From assembly GCA_001632435.1 (NCBI GenBank), contig KV423955.1, positions 125,614 to 189,613 on the forward strand: a DNA stretch of 64,000 bases, given 5' to 3'. A model generated the notes under the pieces. It was not told where the DNA came from. It worked only from the letters and a program-made list of their open reading frames with translations, and did not search any database. This DNA is from Calocera cornea HHB12733. Taxonomy: Eukaryota; Basidiomycota; Dacrymycetes; Dacrymycetales; Dacrymycetaceae. The position numbers and the translations under genes were made by a program. This document shows, piece by piece, positions 31,202-43,993 of this stretch; position 1 is the stretch's first letter, and each line of letters opens with the position of its first letter.

Positions 31202-34200
31202 CTACCTCCCTGTCAATATATATGGCTCGGCGAACAAAGCTTGATTCCACTCGTCCTCCAAGTTCCTGCCTCTAGTCGACTTCCTCCGAGCTTCTGTTAC
31301 AACCTTCAGTGGATCAATCGCAACTTCAACCCCTGAGGATATCTCAAGCGGCTCTGCTCCATCGCTCTGATCTTGCCAGAAGACGCGCATGGACGGCAAC
31401 CGAGGGCATCCTGGTGTAGAAGCACGTGATGACGGGCGCGAGCAACGGACGGAGGATTTAGAGTTCTTGCTTGAACGTTCGTCTGTCTGCGGCGCGCGTG
31501 CCTGATTGCTTGCTTCGAATGCCTGTCCTCCGCCTGCTGTCCCAAGCGTCAGCTCTCGGTACTTCTCCTGGCTTGCTCACGTACCGCCGCTTGTTAGCCC
31601 CTCCGGTTGCCAGGTAAGATAGTCGCCAGACGTGGTATAGCTGCTAAGGATATGAGGTGCTGTGAACCACTTCGGGGGAGCAATTGTTGCCGTGTCTGTC
31701 TGTGTCAGAGTCTTGTCACCGCCGGCAGACGTCGTAATTGGATCATGACCGGGTAGATAGCCCATGGTCTTGCTACGCGGCACATCACGATTCTCCTTCC
31801 CGGAGGCAGCAGCTGGCTTCTTTACTATAGGACGTTTGCCCTTCGGTCTTACCCTTCCAGGGACAATCTGTGCGCCAGACTTCGACGATCGTACGGGTGT
31901 GTTCCCAGCGAGCAGAGCCCTCGCAAGTTCCTGCACCGCTACGTTCGGCATCTTGGCGGGGATCTCTGGGTCGGTCGGTGCGCTAGGCGCGGTGTGCATG
32001 GACTTGAATCCCGACTGCTCATGGGCGGAGTTTGTCTGATGCGTCATATCTCGGTCGTCGCTTGCCCGTGTTGTGGACCTTTGGGTGGCAATGGGCGAAG
32101 CCTGTGGACGTATGATGGTGAGAGGCTGAGCCGACTCGACATCCATCTGCTCTGCTAACACGGCATCAACACTAGGCAGCTCTTGCTCCTCATTCGAAGG
32201 CTCCGTTAGGTCCAGATTTGCCCTCGGAGCGAGGGCGTCAGGAGGGTCGTCAGAGGGCGCAATCGAATCGTCCTCCTCTGCTCGGGCTCTAGATTTCACC
32301 GTCTTCTCCTGCGGGGTAAGACGGACCTGAGAGCTTGAAAAATCAGCATCCTCAATATCGCTTACGGGACTCAGATTCTCAGTCTCATCAGGAATGGGGT
32401 CAGGAGGGGGCGTGAGACTCTCAATAGGATCCTCCGCAGCGGATGGCCATTCGAGACGTTGTGCAGGGACAGCTTGCGTTATAATCCGGGCAACGCCGCA
32501 CCCGTCGTCCGGTACACGCGATAGAGGGACGTAACTCCGCTCGAGTTCCTGCCGTCGGAAGTCGAGTCTTGGACGAGAGAGCTTTTTCGACTTCTTGGAC
32601 TTTCCTTTCCTTACAGCATGTGCAAGCGTCGGATCTTGGGAGAATTTACCTTCTTCCAGATCGTCGGTAGCTTCCGCACTACGAAGTAATCAGAGATTTA
32701 GTGTTACAAGGGTAGTCAAACGTAGTAAAAGCCTACTTTCTTGTCTTTTCAGCTTGCTTGAGATGTTCCTTTAGCGACCCGAACTCAAGTCGCGGAACGT
32801 TGGAGGAGGCTTGAGCTAAGGTATCCGGTAAGTGAATGCGAGTCCTCAGATAGCTCAGTGCGTGGGTAGTAGGAGCCTGCCCAAGGTCTGACGCAGAGGG
32901 ACGGCGAGGGGGGAATGCGGGACGGAAGTCGGTAAAGGAAGACTTGACGTGGCACGAAGTTCTGTTCTTCCCTCTCAGCTTACGAGCTACGCGACGAGGC
33001 TCTTCATCATCGTTCACGGGTACCAGGTTCAGAGCCCCACGACCTTCATCATCATCGTCAGAAGCGTACTGCTCAACAGGTTCGGAGGGAGAACGGGGCG
33101 AAGAGGTGTAGTCAGCCTCGATTCGCTTGCGCCTCTTGGAGGCTCGAACATTATGCCGTTCCTTCCGGGCGGCTTTGCGCTTTCCAGCTCGCCGAGAATC
33201 GCTCTGCAGGAGCTCAGAGTGTGGCGTTTGGTCGCTCTCAGCGTCCTCGTTGTCTAAGCCCACAATAAAGTCATCATACTCTCGCAGCATCCGCTTCCTC
33301 TTGTAGGTACGTTGCTTGCGTGGCTTGGGTTTACTGGGTGGCACACTGGTCGACAGCTCTGAAAGAAACCTGTCCACAGTGACAGACATTGAGAACGAAT
33401 CCGAGCCAGATTCGGACGCGGCAGCTTCAGTCTCGGGCTCTCGAGAGGATTCCTTTTGGACGGTATGCGGAGATCCAGATCGGACTGAATACGGCGGACG
33501 AGAAGCTACTGGTTGAGGGGATAACGGAGGGAGCGGAGAGTCAGGACTGGGAGAAGATGTGAAACGCTCTTCCACTGGGCGATCGGGAGGCATGTAAGTT
33601 TCTGACATCGCGATGCGCTCGGTATAGCCGAACATAGGCGTACCGGAGATTTCGATGTCTTCTTCATTCTCACACGGTTCAAGTTCTTCGTCGACGAGAG
33701 TAGAAGAGGGCACAACGATCGCATCATCGGGAAGAACAGAGGCATTGAGCAGGACAGGTACGGCATCGTAAGGAGGAGTAGACAGAGAGGCCGAGGTATA
33801 TTCAGTTTCAGCAGGGATCTGTGCCCCCAGTTCCGTCACAGAGCGTAAAGAAACAGCATCTTCAGGTTCTGCTGGGAGGTCGGCAAGCGCGGACAGCGGA
33901 GAGGATGTGTCTGTAGTCTCAGAAGGTAGTCGTACCCCAAGTGCCGTCATAGCACGAGACAGAAACACCTCGTCAGCTTCATCCGCGATAACTTTCAGAG
34001 GCAGTTCAGTATCCTCATCGGGCGAGTCAAGGCGATGACTCGATTTGTCATTCTCTTCCTCTTGCACTTCAGGTTCTGTCACCTGCGTCATCGCGAGGTT
34101 GACAGTAGCCTGTGTATCAGGAGGATGCGTCTGAGAATTTGGATAATCGGTATGCTGATCGCTGATGGTTATTGCGGCCGTGTCAAGACCGTCATCGACG

Positions 34201-34659
34201 ATAGAGTCAAGTATATGCGTCACTTCTTCATCAATTCGCGTTTCGCGTTGGATCATCTGTGTCATCTGAGTGACCGCTCGGCTCATGACCGCTTGTGTGC
34301 TTGGAAGCGAGGGTAGATTTATGAAATCGAAGAGCCCCTCACAAGGATCCTCCGGCGGGAGCGGTCGCCGCCGCCTCTTGTAGACTTGTGGTGCCTGAAA
34401 GATGAATATATGCGCATTAACTCGGTTCTGCAGGGATATAGCTTTAACTAAGCTTACCATCTACAGTCTCGGGTGTCTTCGAAGGCTTCTCGTATAGAGA
34501 ATATCTAGTGGTGAGCTGTATAACGATGATATTGATGGTGGTGGGAACAGGAGAAGCCCGCGGAATGATGAGGTTTGCCTCCGCAGACCCCTTTGATTTC
34601 GTCGCGTCGCGTGCTCCAAAGGCGCGTCGAAAGGAGGGCGTTGGCTCCGCGTCTTTCAT
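31202..34659 (-). CDS. Unknown large low-complexity protein, probably nuclear
   Basis: I do not recognise the family. The start is taken at the ATG at 34659 (MKDAEPTPSFRRAFGARDAT). The main exon starts near 34390 (APQVYKRRRRPLPPEDP) and runs to about 32736, ending KQAEKTR; after a GTAGGC-donor intron the frame resumes at about 32680 (AEATDDLEEGKFSQD) and runs to 31585. The last exon (about 31533-31202) ends FAEPYILTGR. The protein is rich in Ser, Pro, Glu and Asp, with basic clusters (KRKRMLREYDDF, ASKRRKR, KGKSKKSKKL) that look like nuclear signals. No enzymatic motif is visible. The junction between the first two exons is uncertain: the best donor, GTAAGC, leaves the wrong phase, while GTAGATG fits. 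It shares a 114-bp promoter with the BAH gene, hinting at a related chromatin role (inference). Confidence 0.6.
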
Positions 34660-34773
34660 CAACACCTCCTTCCTGTCTTGTTGTCGCGACTGTTTGTATT
34701 CTTGCCTCTGGACATTGTTGCTCTGCTTCAAATACTTGTTCTCCTCAGATCTTCTAGAGCGCTGATTCTTGAA
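34660..34773. promoter_or_regulatory. Very short divergent promoter (114 bp)
   Basis: Only 114 bp separate the start codons of the unknown nuclear-looking gene (-) and the BAH gene (+), so the two probably share regulation. No TATA box is obvious. Confidence 0.45.
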
Positions 34774-36407
34774 ATGGCGAAAATACGAGCTGCTCGTAAG
34801 ACAATCCCCGCGACAAAGCCGTACTCCTCCAATCCTCCGCCACGGACGACTCGCGCATCCGCTGCCGCGGCGCCCACATCCAACTCACGACGTTCCACCG
34901 CCTCCAGCAGCACAGTTCGAAATGCGACGAGACTCGAGCTTGAGGAGAAGGCACCCAAGAAGGATGTTTTCCAGCAGATGTCCCGGTTCAAGGCTGCTCG
35001 TGGTTTGTCCTCCGCTGACGACGGTTGGGCCGGTCTGACGTCAACGGCAGTGTTTGGCATAGATGGAACGGCGACGGACTACACCAGATCGGATGAGTAC
35101 GTCCGTTTTGCCTTGCCCGATTTCCGTCGGCTTCTCTTCCGTCTTCGACTCTCCCCTTCGCTATCTTTCGTGTCTCTTCCGTCCGGATGGCTGACCACAA
35201 TCTCGCCACAGCGTTTACGTAGCTGGTCCGAACGCAGTGGTTAATCCAGACGACACTGAGGGCGAGCTTGATGAACACCAGCTCTGGCGTGCACGGATTC
35301 TGCAAATACGGTGTCCAGATCCTGATAATCCCGCAAACGTGAGACTCTCCGTCTAGTGGTGTCTGAGTGACTCACATACTAGGATGACCAGGTCTGGCTG
35401 GAGATTGCATGGTACTGGACACCGGCGGAGTTCTCCAAAGTTGTCAACAAGAAGTTGTAAGCACTTCAACTGTGCTCAGACGTGTTGACTGAATCCGCCT
35501 GGCAGCAACCCTCGCCTTTGCGGGTCCAAGGAACTGGTCTACGTGTTCGGTGGCAGATTAGACATCATAAACTGCGCGTCTTTGAACGGCGTGGCTAGAG
35601 TGCACTTGTACGAAGAAATGGAGCACCGGAGACTGTTGCAGATTACAGAAAAGGACTACTATTATCGAACCGAGTACGATTGTGCTAAGAAAAAGTTCAA
35701 GGTACGTAATTATTGTCCTTGCAACAGGACCGTGATGAAATATGCTACTCGGCAGAGACAGGCGGAGCCATCTTGTGTACGCGATAGTCATTTTCTTGTC
35801 ATCATCGTCTTATTCCATTCAGCTATGCAACACACAGTACATCCCGGATGACGACGCGACAATGGTGTTCTGTCCGCGCGGGGACTGTTTAACATGTATT
35901 TCTCCTATGCGTCATAGCTGCGTGCGTTTACTGATGACTACAGGGTATCACACGGCCTGCTTGCAGAAGTTCGACCATTTCTACCAACATCTTTCTGCAA
36001 CGGATCTCGAAGTCATTCGCGAGGCGACACAAGACGGGTTCTCTGCGTCCGCCGACCTATACCAGCAAGAGCTTGAAGAGTGCTGGATGCAGTCAACAAT
36101 GCAGGATCTCAAACCCCCGGATACGAATGTCGAGCTATCCAGCCTCCATGCTCTCGCCCGCAGGCCGTGCATGCGCGGTGGGGACTATGGCATCGTGGGC
36201 AACGCCGGGGTGATCCTTCGAGCGAGATACCTGCTGGACCAAGTAGTGGGCAAGAACAAAAAACTACCGCCAGCGTGGAGGAGCTTCGTCTGGGGTGAAG
36301 GAGGAGCCTGGAAGATACCTAAGGAGAAGCAGATGTGGCAAGTGGGGGACGACGGGGAAGAGTCGCTCGTGAGCTATAAGTGTCCGAAATGCGAGGAGGC
36401 CCTCTAG
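34774..36407 (+). CDS. BAH-domain protein with PHD-like zinc finger, copy 1 (415 aa)
   Basis: Six exons (introns 35097-35211, 35339-35382, 35457-35505, 35702-35822, 35887-35943) give 1248 nt in frame. The basic N-terminus (MAKIRAARKTIPATK) is followed by a BAH domain: DVYVAGPNAVV, HQLWRARILQIRCPD, VWLEIAWYWTPAEFSK, then LVYVFGGRLDIINCASLNG. A zinc-binding segment follows: LCNTQYIPDDD, MVFCPRGDWYHTACL, a PHD-like end. The C-terminus holds a second Cys pair (YKCPKCEEAL). BAH-PHD proteins read histone marks or bind nucleosomes, so a chromatin reader is likely; the mark is unknown. A paralogue with a conserved intron position lies at 60714-62481. Confidence 0.8.
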
Positions 36408-36740
36408 CTGGATGGTGGGAGATGATACTGAGTCGCGGTGCTGTATTGTATTTCCATTCCCGGTTCAAATACCCTACGCTCAATACAAATGAATACTGTG
36501 ATACATATCACCCCTAGTGACGGAGTTATCTCTCCGCCTACGCCAACAGCCCTAAGCAGCAAATGTACTCAAGACAACCGCGGGGTGTCTCACTTTCATG
36601 CTGCTTGGTTAGGGGTCGAGTGGGGCGAACGGGTGAGCACAGCTGCATGGTCGGCTCGCCAGACAACTGTGCAACAACAACTCCAGGGGACGACTGCACA
36701 GCAGCCAAAGGAGAGCTGATCTGTGCCCGTTTAGCGGTGT

Positions 36741-38491
36741 TTAGAGCTCCCTGATCGCAGCAAGTATTGAACCAAAAAAATCAGCCCGACATACTACGAG
36801 GAATGTACGGCGACTTACGTACTCAAGTCGGGCAGAAGAAAGGGAGGATGAAGATGCAAGTAACGCGGACTGCTCTCCCTCTTCATGCCCCTCGTCCTCC
36901 GTCGACACTGAATCCCTGGCAAGCCTCTCAGGCTGGGTCGTGCTTGTCTGTACAGAGCTCTGGGTGCTCGCAGGGAGGGCATGAAGATGATCCATATTCG
37001 ACGACGGACCCATGACAGCCGGTGAAGAACCGATATCGTTATGCCCAGCGGTATCCATGGCTGTACGACCTTCGGAAACTGCGGACTAGCAGTACGTTCA
37101 GCGGGAGGTTGATAGTCTGGGTGATACAGTACCTTTGACTGCTCACAATCGACAGGAGGCAAGACGGCTGGCCCAGGTAAAGCGGACCCCTCCTTTTTTT
37201 CACTCTTCTGTCCTCGTCCATCGTCTAGCTCGTCCACCGTCAAGGCTGTCGGATTCGGCTCCACATGGCTGGGCAGCAGGCGCTCGGGTGCTAGGGTACC
37301 ACTCGAAGCGCTCTTGGGTTTGCTCTGTGCTCCCGACGAGTGAGTGACAGGAAGGTCGGCAACAGTATACTGGACACGAGTCTGAGTGTTGAGCGCGTGC
37401 CGGGAAGGGCTTGCCTGTACCGACGTTTGGGCGGCAGGAGAGCGTGCAGGCACGTATGACGCACTCCTGGAGGGCATGACACTGCCTAGAGTGTTTATAT
37501 ACACATGACCAACCGGACTCCTGGGCGATTGCCTTGGGGGAGAACCTCGCTAGCACTGATATGAGCCTTTATTTGCCAGAACCTTGGGGATGCCACATTC
37601 CTCACCTCTGAGTCTTGGGATTCAACAACACCAGGGAACCAAAGGGCCATTTGACGCGACCTTCTGAGATCCTGGATGGGTAGGCCCACCGCCGGGGTGG
37701 GGTGGTTTTGCAAGTTCCAAGGCCGGAGCATACTGTCCGCCCCCGGGTATTGGGGCATAGGAGGGGGCGCGCTGGCGTAGTATCCAGAATGCTCCGGAGT
37801 ATTGCTCGGATGACCAGCTGTGTTTGGGTTTCCAGACGCTTGGGAAGCAAGCTGGAGGATAGCGAGATACTCGGCCCACGACGGGGGCCGCCTAGTGACC
37901 GGTGGATGGCTGATCTGCCCGTGTCCCCCGGTATTAATGGCTTCCTGTTGCCGTTCAGCTAGTGTGCGGGGATCTTGCTGAGAATATGACTGCTTACAGC
38001 CCCGAATTCCGCTGGGAACGGGTATTGAGGATCGTCTGGATTGTGCCTGCGGGCAAAGAGGTAAGGTCCAGATATCATTTACACCGCGAGATGAGAGTGC
38101 GTACGGTGATGTCGACATTGGAAGGGTCAAATCTTCATGACTGGGATAGCTGGAGGGAGCTGGAAACTGTCCGGCCCACGGGAGGACAGGTCGAATGTCC
38201 CCCATGTAATATGACCCATGAGGAGGCCGTACTGGCTCGGGCGCGCCAGCATCACGATAGCCATTCATCATCGATACCCATTGCGGATGTACTGGACTCT
38301 GATAGGATATGAAAAGGCATTGGGTGTACGGGAATGACCGGGGCTTACATTCGGCTCATGGAGGACAGGCTGATAGTGGGAAGGAGGAGGGTCCGAGCCG
38401 TCCCTACCATATGCCGAGTGGTTTCCATGAGATTGACGGATACAGGGAGAGGAATGCCGACTAACGGTGAGTTAACCCCCCAATCTTCCAT
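36741..38491 (-). CDS. Possible unknown Pro/Ser-rich protein, gene model uncertain
   Basis: Three long open stretches in different frames follow each other on the minus strand. One starts MMNGYRDAGAPEPVRPPHGS at 38271. The next is Ser/Ala/Pro-rich, downstream of about 37500 (MPSRSASYVPARSPAAQ). The last ends ILAAIREL at 36741. A possible first exon begins MEDWGVN at 38491. Composition and lack of stops suggest coding, but I could not fix the splice sites and recognise no domain. It could also be two genes or a decaying one. Confidence 0.3.
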
Positions 38492-39970
38492 ATGTGCCAA
38501 TGGAAACTCAGGCACGAAAGTTGACACGACAGCCCCGTCCTTGGAGTAAGATGGTACAATCGCGGCATTGCAACGTGCAGGTATTTAAGCGCCAGGGAGA
38601 ATGCATCAGTTAAGGTTGCCGCGTTCGGGATTGGCCAGTCAGCTCTGGAAACCCGACCCACAGCCACATCAGAACATCAGATTGTGATCTACTTGATTTA
38701 GAAACACGCCATTGGTGCTTTCCGACAATTGTTTCTCGAGGAGGATACAACTTTGCTAGCTACATACACGTTGGAGACGATATAACATCTGCTGATGGCC
38801 ACATTTCTCGCCCTGCAAGGCTGCACCCTTGCATTGCCCTCAGCAGAAGAAGGACAGGAAGCGGGAGCGCCTCGTCTCCTCGTGAGCTCGGTCCAACTGA
38901 TGCACTGGTAGACCTTTGAGATGTGGGACAGATTGCAAGGGCGTGTCCCACGCACCTGGCTTGGAGCTACGACGAGCGCGGGTCGATCGGCTGGAAGTCC
39001 TCTTGGCCCACTTCGACGGGGTGATACGTCCGTGCCCGAATTCAGCGGCGGAGGCACGGACCCTTGTACGATAATCCTAAGCATTCGACCTTGATAGGAA
39101 GGAAACTAGCTTACGGGAGTCAGTTATCTGTGGTTTGAGACTTCATATGCAAGGGTGTCAGGGGAAAGCCGCTCACAGCTCGATTGTACGGTGTTTGCCC
39201 ATCATTCTTTCCACAGTTGCTGTGACAGGGTGCGGAGAACTTGGAGAGGGTCAAGGGGTGGTACACGAGCGCAGTGCGACAAGCGCCCTTACTGATTGCC
39301 CTTATCTCAGCCAATATACCTATAGGAAACCTGGAGGACAGGTGCGATTGGCGCTACGCGCTACTATGCACCGTCGACAAACCCGGACCACAGCCAAGGG
39401 TTCTGGGAAGTGCGTAGAAGAATAGCTAGGATCGCATTACGGGTTCTTTCTGTGTGGACACAGACACGAGGTTGATATCGACGTCTCGGGATAGTAGCGA
39501 AAATCCTTCTCGACGCCCGTCCGACTCGGAGACACGGGACAACACAGCAACGCCTTGTCTCTCCTCCACGCATACCCGCCCACCACTGCTCCACCCCACC
39601 CCAGTACTGCAAGCTCGGGAGACGCACCGGGATGGACCTCTACTCCTCCCAGCTCTCCCCCCCGGTGTCCCCCACCGCGTTCGGCTCAGCTCAACCCCGC
39701 ACCTCCCCCCTCGTCTTCGTCGGGCACTGGGAGGCTGACCCAGGCCAAACGGTGGGCTGGAGTGGACCGCAAGTCTGCGAGAAGCCGAGATGGCCCATGC
39801 TGCTTATTGTACGTCTCCGGGTGATGCGCGGGCAGGGCAAATTATCGAATTCGATCAAGTGTAAAGTGGTCGGGCGGCCGTCAGCGTACGGCATATCGGC
39901 GCGCGGCCCTATCTCCTGTAAGGGTCCTAGTGCACGGACCATCAACAACATCTTCCTCCCAAGGCGCAGC
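38492..39970. other. Gene-poor stretch
   Basis: Short open frames on both strands, none with a recognisable domain or consistent splice pattern. A Pro/Ser-rich open frame at 39632-40009 runs into the XPB-like fragment and is therefore not a convincing gene. Confidence 0.35.
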
Positions 39971-40290
39971 TTCCGGCCGTGCCAGTCCTTGATTGACTAC
40001 GTACTGTGAACGATGTATGAGCAGTATTACACCATTCTACGACAACGCGCTGGGTCCTGAGACTCATGTGACGCAGCTGAGCAAGCCGTCCATCCGAAGC
40101 GCGAGTGCCTGACATTGCAGGTCGAGCGCAGTCGTGCGCTGCTCTGCCTGGGGCGATATGCTTCATCCAATTTCGTCTCGTTTCGGCACCCGTCGGCAGG
40201 AGTCACATCGGATATGCCATCCTTCTAGCCAATCCGACGAACGACGAGGGCTTCGACCGACTCTGTTCTCGGACCGTCGCGAACAAACCG
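39971..40290 (+). pseudogene. Decayed fragment of the XPB helicase gene
   Basis: Pieces match the XPB gene in order. 39971-40000 matches 22801-22830 at 26 of 30 positions. About 40078-40145 matches 22897-22965 (AGCAAGCCGT.CATCC..., GAGCGC). About 40166-40202 matches 23045-23085 (CTTCATCCA..T.TCGTC, then CGTCGGCAGGA). About 40238-40285 matches 23126-23172 (AACGACGAGGGCTTC). Insertions, deletions and stops break the frame between them. It lacks the N-terminal half and the C-terminus. Confidence 0.8.
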
Positions 40291-40919
40291 GGCCGACCGG
40301 CGCTCGAATTGCCTGTCGAACGTGGAGGATTCACAGACTGCTATCGGGATTGCTTGGTCTACTGTAGCTTACTTACTCGCCCGAAATCAACGTTAGTGGG
40401 GTCCTTCTTTCCAGCATGTGTAGGCATACCTGAGGGTGGAAAACCTGCACTATCCCTTCCGTTCACGATTCCATAGCCAGTGCGGAATCGACTCAACAAT
40501 CGGTGGCACCGAAGTTAGATGATCTCGTCAACTCTTGTGTGCTGACGCTTGTAACCGTAGTTATAGACCTGGTGGTGAGAATTAACGATCAGAAGTCTAT
40601 GTTCAGGGAGGTGGCTTACCTGCTGGCTTGTGGCCCTTTACTTCTAACTCCTCTTTATCCTGCGATCTTCTTCTCGCCTTCAGCGTCACATACTGGAGCT
40701 TGATGCCTTGATCCTCCGCCGGGACCACCAGATCGGCTACATGACGGCCCGGTTGCCGCTGGATTCTGGACCGGGTGATTGTTGGGGTCGTTCAAGAGCA
40801 CGGAACCCCAAGGTCTTCGGAAGAATGTGGTATTTTCTGGTGTAAGGTGGGAAGCAGATGCCATGTTGGTATGGCAGAGGGGCTTATATATAGTAAGAGA
40901 CGTTTGGTACCCGACAAGC

Positions 40920-41061
40920 GACTGCCTGCTCTTCTAGCTGGCAGACGCTGGACTCGGAGGGTCTCAATGACCAGCGGCCCGGGGGCCGCAGGCTTCTTCT
41001 CCGCCACAATTTTGAGGCCGTCCTGGATTGGGCCCTTCTTCTTGTCGAGCTGGTCAAGCAT
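40920..41061 (-). pseudogene. Decayed fragment of the RCM1 first exon
   Basis: On the minus strand the frame reads MLDQLDKKKGPIQDGLKIVA and then VIETLR, which aligns with VLDNLDAKKGSIQGNLNVVA and VIETLK of RCM1 exon 1. The similarity then fades and the methyltransferase core is absent. Confidence 0.75.
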
Positions 41062-41069
41062 CGTCTACT

Positions 41070-41510
41070 CGGGTAGGGATAGCGAGACTGTGATAAGTAT
41101 TTCGCTTTCATACTGAACGCAGGTAAGGTCAGAAAGTGTCAGAGAGTACGATATTTTTACGCTAGGGGCTTCCATATAAAGCATGTCATGTAAAGAAGCC
41201 CCACTCGTATCTCTACCCAAACTCTCGCAAAGTTGCTTCTTAGGTCCTCTCGAGTCTCTCCTCCTCCCTAAAACCCCTAGTGTGTGGTCCATTGAACAGA
41301 CAAATAGCTAAGACAAGAAGGCGGTGTCCTATCACAGCGGTCAGTATGTTCGTCCACTTCAAGGTGCAGGAGAGCGGAAAGATTCAGAATGTAAGATATG
41401 TCTCTCAGCGCGCCAGCAAGCAACAGCTCGAGGCCTCGGACGATGTCGACGGTCACATCATTAGGAACCGAATGAAAGAACCACTCACCGACAACAGCCT
41501 GCCAGGTCCG
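41070..41510. repeat. Duplicated copy of the RCM1 upstream region
   Basis: Co-linear with 25640-26060; shared blocks include ACGATAT.TTTACGCTAGG, TCGTATCTCTACCCAAA and GCCAGCAAGC...CTCGAGGC. With the two pseudogene pieces it shows that one segment carrying the XPB end, RCM1 start and upstream DNA was copied here. Confidence 0.6.
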
Positions 41511-43993
41511 AGAGCTTGCATGTGGCGAAGAGGGCTGGTGCTCGATATCTGAAGAGTTTTCCCTCGCATAACACGCATAACTTATAGTGTGGCATAGTTG
41601 GCACCAAACCACATGCGTAATGACATGCTTGTCATACTGTAGAACTCTATGGCATACCGGCCACCGTGGTGATGGAGCAAAAGCAGTATCAAAGGTCTCC
41701 CGAACTATCTGGGAAGTGTACCGGCTATGTAACACTGACTCATGCTACCATGTCCACGCGCAAGCAGGGGGGCACTGGCATAACCGATACTTACCGAGCG
41801 AATCGACATCAAAAAATTTAGACACCTGGCTTGCCCGTCTGCATTGGGCACTGGAAACTCACTCGTTGGTCGGGTACCCTTGTTGGTACGCCCGACAATT
41901 CCAGCAATATTCTGCGAACGGAATCCTACTGGTACTAGCGAATCATCTGTATTTCATCCAATTCCTGGGTATTCGGGGCTCCGAGGTTTCCCAGAACAGA
42001 GCAATGGTCGCCAAACCCCTGAGCTGCTCTCGTACTGACATGGAGTAGCATTGGTCCGGACACATCCGTACTCCCGAGCGCTGGCGTTACCAATGAAAAT
42101 AACTCTGTCCCATGAGCACGGCATCGGATGGCGTGATGTTACAAAGTACCCTGTCAGTGTGGCCGCAGTCCAGTTCAGGTCATTTTCTGCACATCGCTGA
42201 ACATGAAGACGATCCGCGACCAAGGCGACGCTGTGCGAGCGCTTCGGGCGCGCGAGAAACGGGGCTGAGCCGGGTGGCCGTGCACCGTGCCGAGCATGTG
42301 CCGCGCCGAGCCAGGGCGAGTCACCATGACCTACCCACAGGCCACGCATGTCCCATCAGCGTGTGGCAGCCAATCACACGTCAGAAAGGGGATCATAGGT
42401 CGAGTCAGGCAGTCTGCGGGGCGCAGGCCCTCATAGGGAGCGACAATCCGATCCGCCGGTGTTCTGCACTTGCTCCTGCAAGCTCTCTGCCCGTATCCCA
42501 ACGATGCATCTCTGGGAAACCTTCATTGCTGAAATTTCGGCTTAGCACGCGATCACAGGCGGGCAACGGCCTAAGGGCATCCTGGTCGAGTCAGCTCCTC
42601 TGCGCGGCGGCCCGTTCAATGGGCATAGGGAGCGGCTCTGGCCCGCCGATGTTCTGCACTTGCGCTCGTGATCTCTCTGGGCGTCTCCGGGTGACGCACC
42701 GTTGGGAACGCTTCTTGTCCAGTTTTCTGCCCAGGCAATCACCTCTCGAGAGTATGGGGAAGGAGGCGACCGGGTACAATCGGCGAATGGAGACCTGCGC
42801 AGTGCACTGATTCGCGTGCACACACTCGGTCTGGGTCGTGTATGACGAACTTCCAAACGTTTGGGGGCCAATTCTGTTGTTTGGGGAGGCAGGAGGGGGA
42901 CTGGCAGGGCCGTACGTACTCCATGATACGAGACCCTTCCAATTTGGCTTGGATGGGGATTGAAGGAAGGGACGCCGCTGGCGAACGGTGAGTGAGTGAA
43001 CATTGACCTACTCGACAGCCTCCGTGACGAATAATGCGGCTAAGTTTACAAGACCTAGCAGGCTCATATCTCGTGGCGGTCCTGTTCGCTCTCTCCTTCA
43101 ACAGCAGAAACAAGACAGTACTCCGGCACGCCTGGCCGACATGACGCCTTCTTCCTGCCGTTTCGCGGGCAAGGCATCGGGGAGGGGCCGGTGCTGGCTC
43201 AGCTCTCCGAACAGATGAGCGGAGGGAGGCGGCGGGAGCGACTGGGGGGGAGGACGGGGCGGTGCACGGGGCGGGCTGATATAACCATGCCCTGCAGTGC
43301 TCATGCAGTGCTGTATAATCGGTCGGCGAGCCGGGGACGGGTCTCCACCAAGGGAAAGCTGGCATCGGCGTGAGATCTGACGCAAGAGACCTTTGAAAGA
43401 AGAGGATGGCTTACATCTTCTGATTTAGTTGGGGTGACAGGAGGAGGAGGAGGAGGAGGCGTGGGGATCGTTCTACGGCTCAGGTTAGTTTTTGGGTACG
43501 GCACAGTATGAGGGAAGTGAGAGCATCACGTACGGTGGCTTGGAGAAGTACTGTCCCATCTCTTCAAGAGCTGCTCAAAAGGAAGGAGAGGCCGCTCGAT
43601 AACACTAGCTGCTACCCACCACCTGGTTTATGTCAAATAAATGTATATCCAGGTTAGGAGGCCGGGATCGTTCACCCTTCGCGACGCGCTGTTCGGGAAA
43701 TAGAACAATAGTCGCAACAGAAGACTTGTGAAGCGGGTAACAGACCAGTCCGACAAACACGCTGGGTTCTGTCTGATACTGGTCTTCGGAAGCACCCTCG
43801 TCTTCTGCTGATACACATGCCTCGGGGCTCGCCAGGATAAATACCACGACAGCTCTCCTAAGCACCTCCCGCGTACATACAGAAGCGAATTGAAGACCTG
43901 GTCGTCGATCAAGGACGGTCGGCACAAGTTACAAACACAGGGACGCATATGGAGACGTCTACTACACGGCACCCACTGTGATGCCTGCATGCA
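41511..43993. other. Gene-poor stretch before the carboxypeptidases
   Basis: No supportable gene. Several open frames over 100 codons occur on both strands, but none shows a domain, a signal peptide or matching splice sites. The region contains the 185-bp tandem duplication listed separately. Confidence 0.35.
42399..42740. repeat. Diverged tandem duplication, period 185 bp
   Basis: GGTCGAGTCAG at 42399 recurs as GGTCGAGTCAG at 42584. Matching order follows in each unit: CATAGGGAGCG, GATCCGCCGGTGTTCTGCAC against GCCCGCCGATGTTCTGCAC, then CTCTCTG and GGGAA. Confidence 0.6.

Noticed and set aside
36411..36500. tRNA-like GGTTCAAATACCC sequence
   Set aside because: It resembles a T-arm, but no matching acceptor, D or anticodon stems surround it.
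39632..40009. 125-codon Pro/Ser-rich open frame as a gene
   Set aside because: Its 3' end is the decayed XPB copy and it has no splice or domain support.
41587..42048. 153-codon open frame
   Set aside because: No domain, no signal peptide, no splice continuation and composition like random frame.
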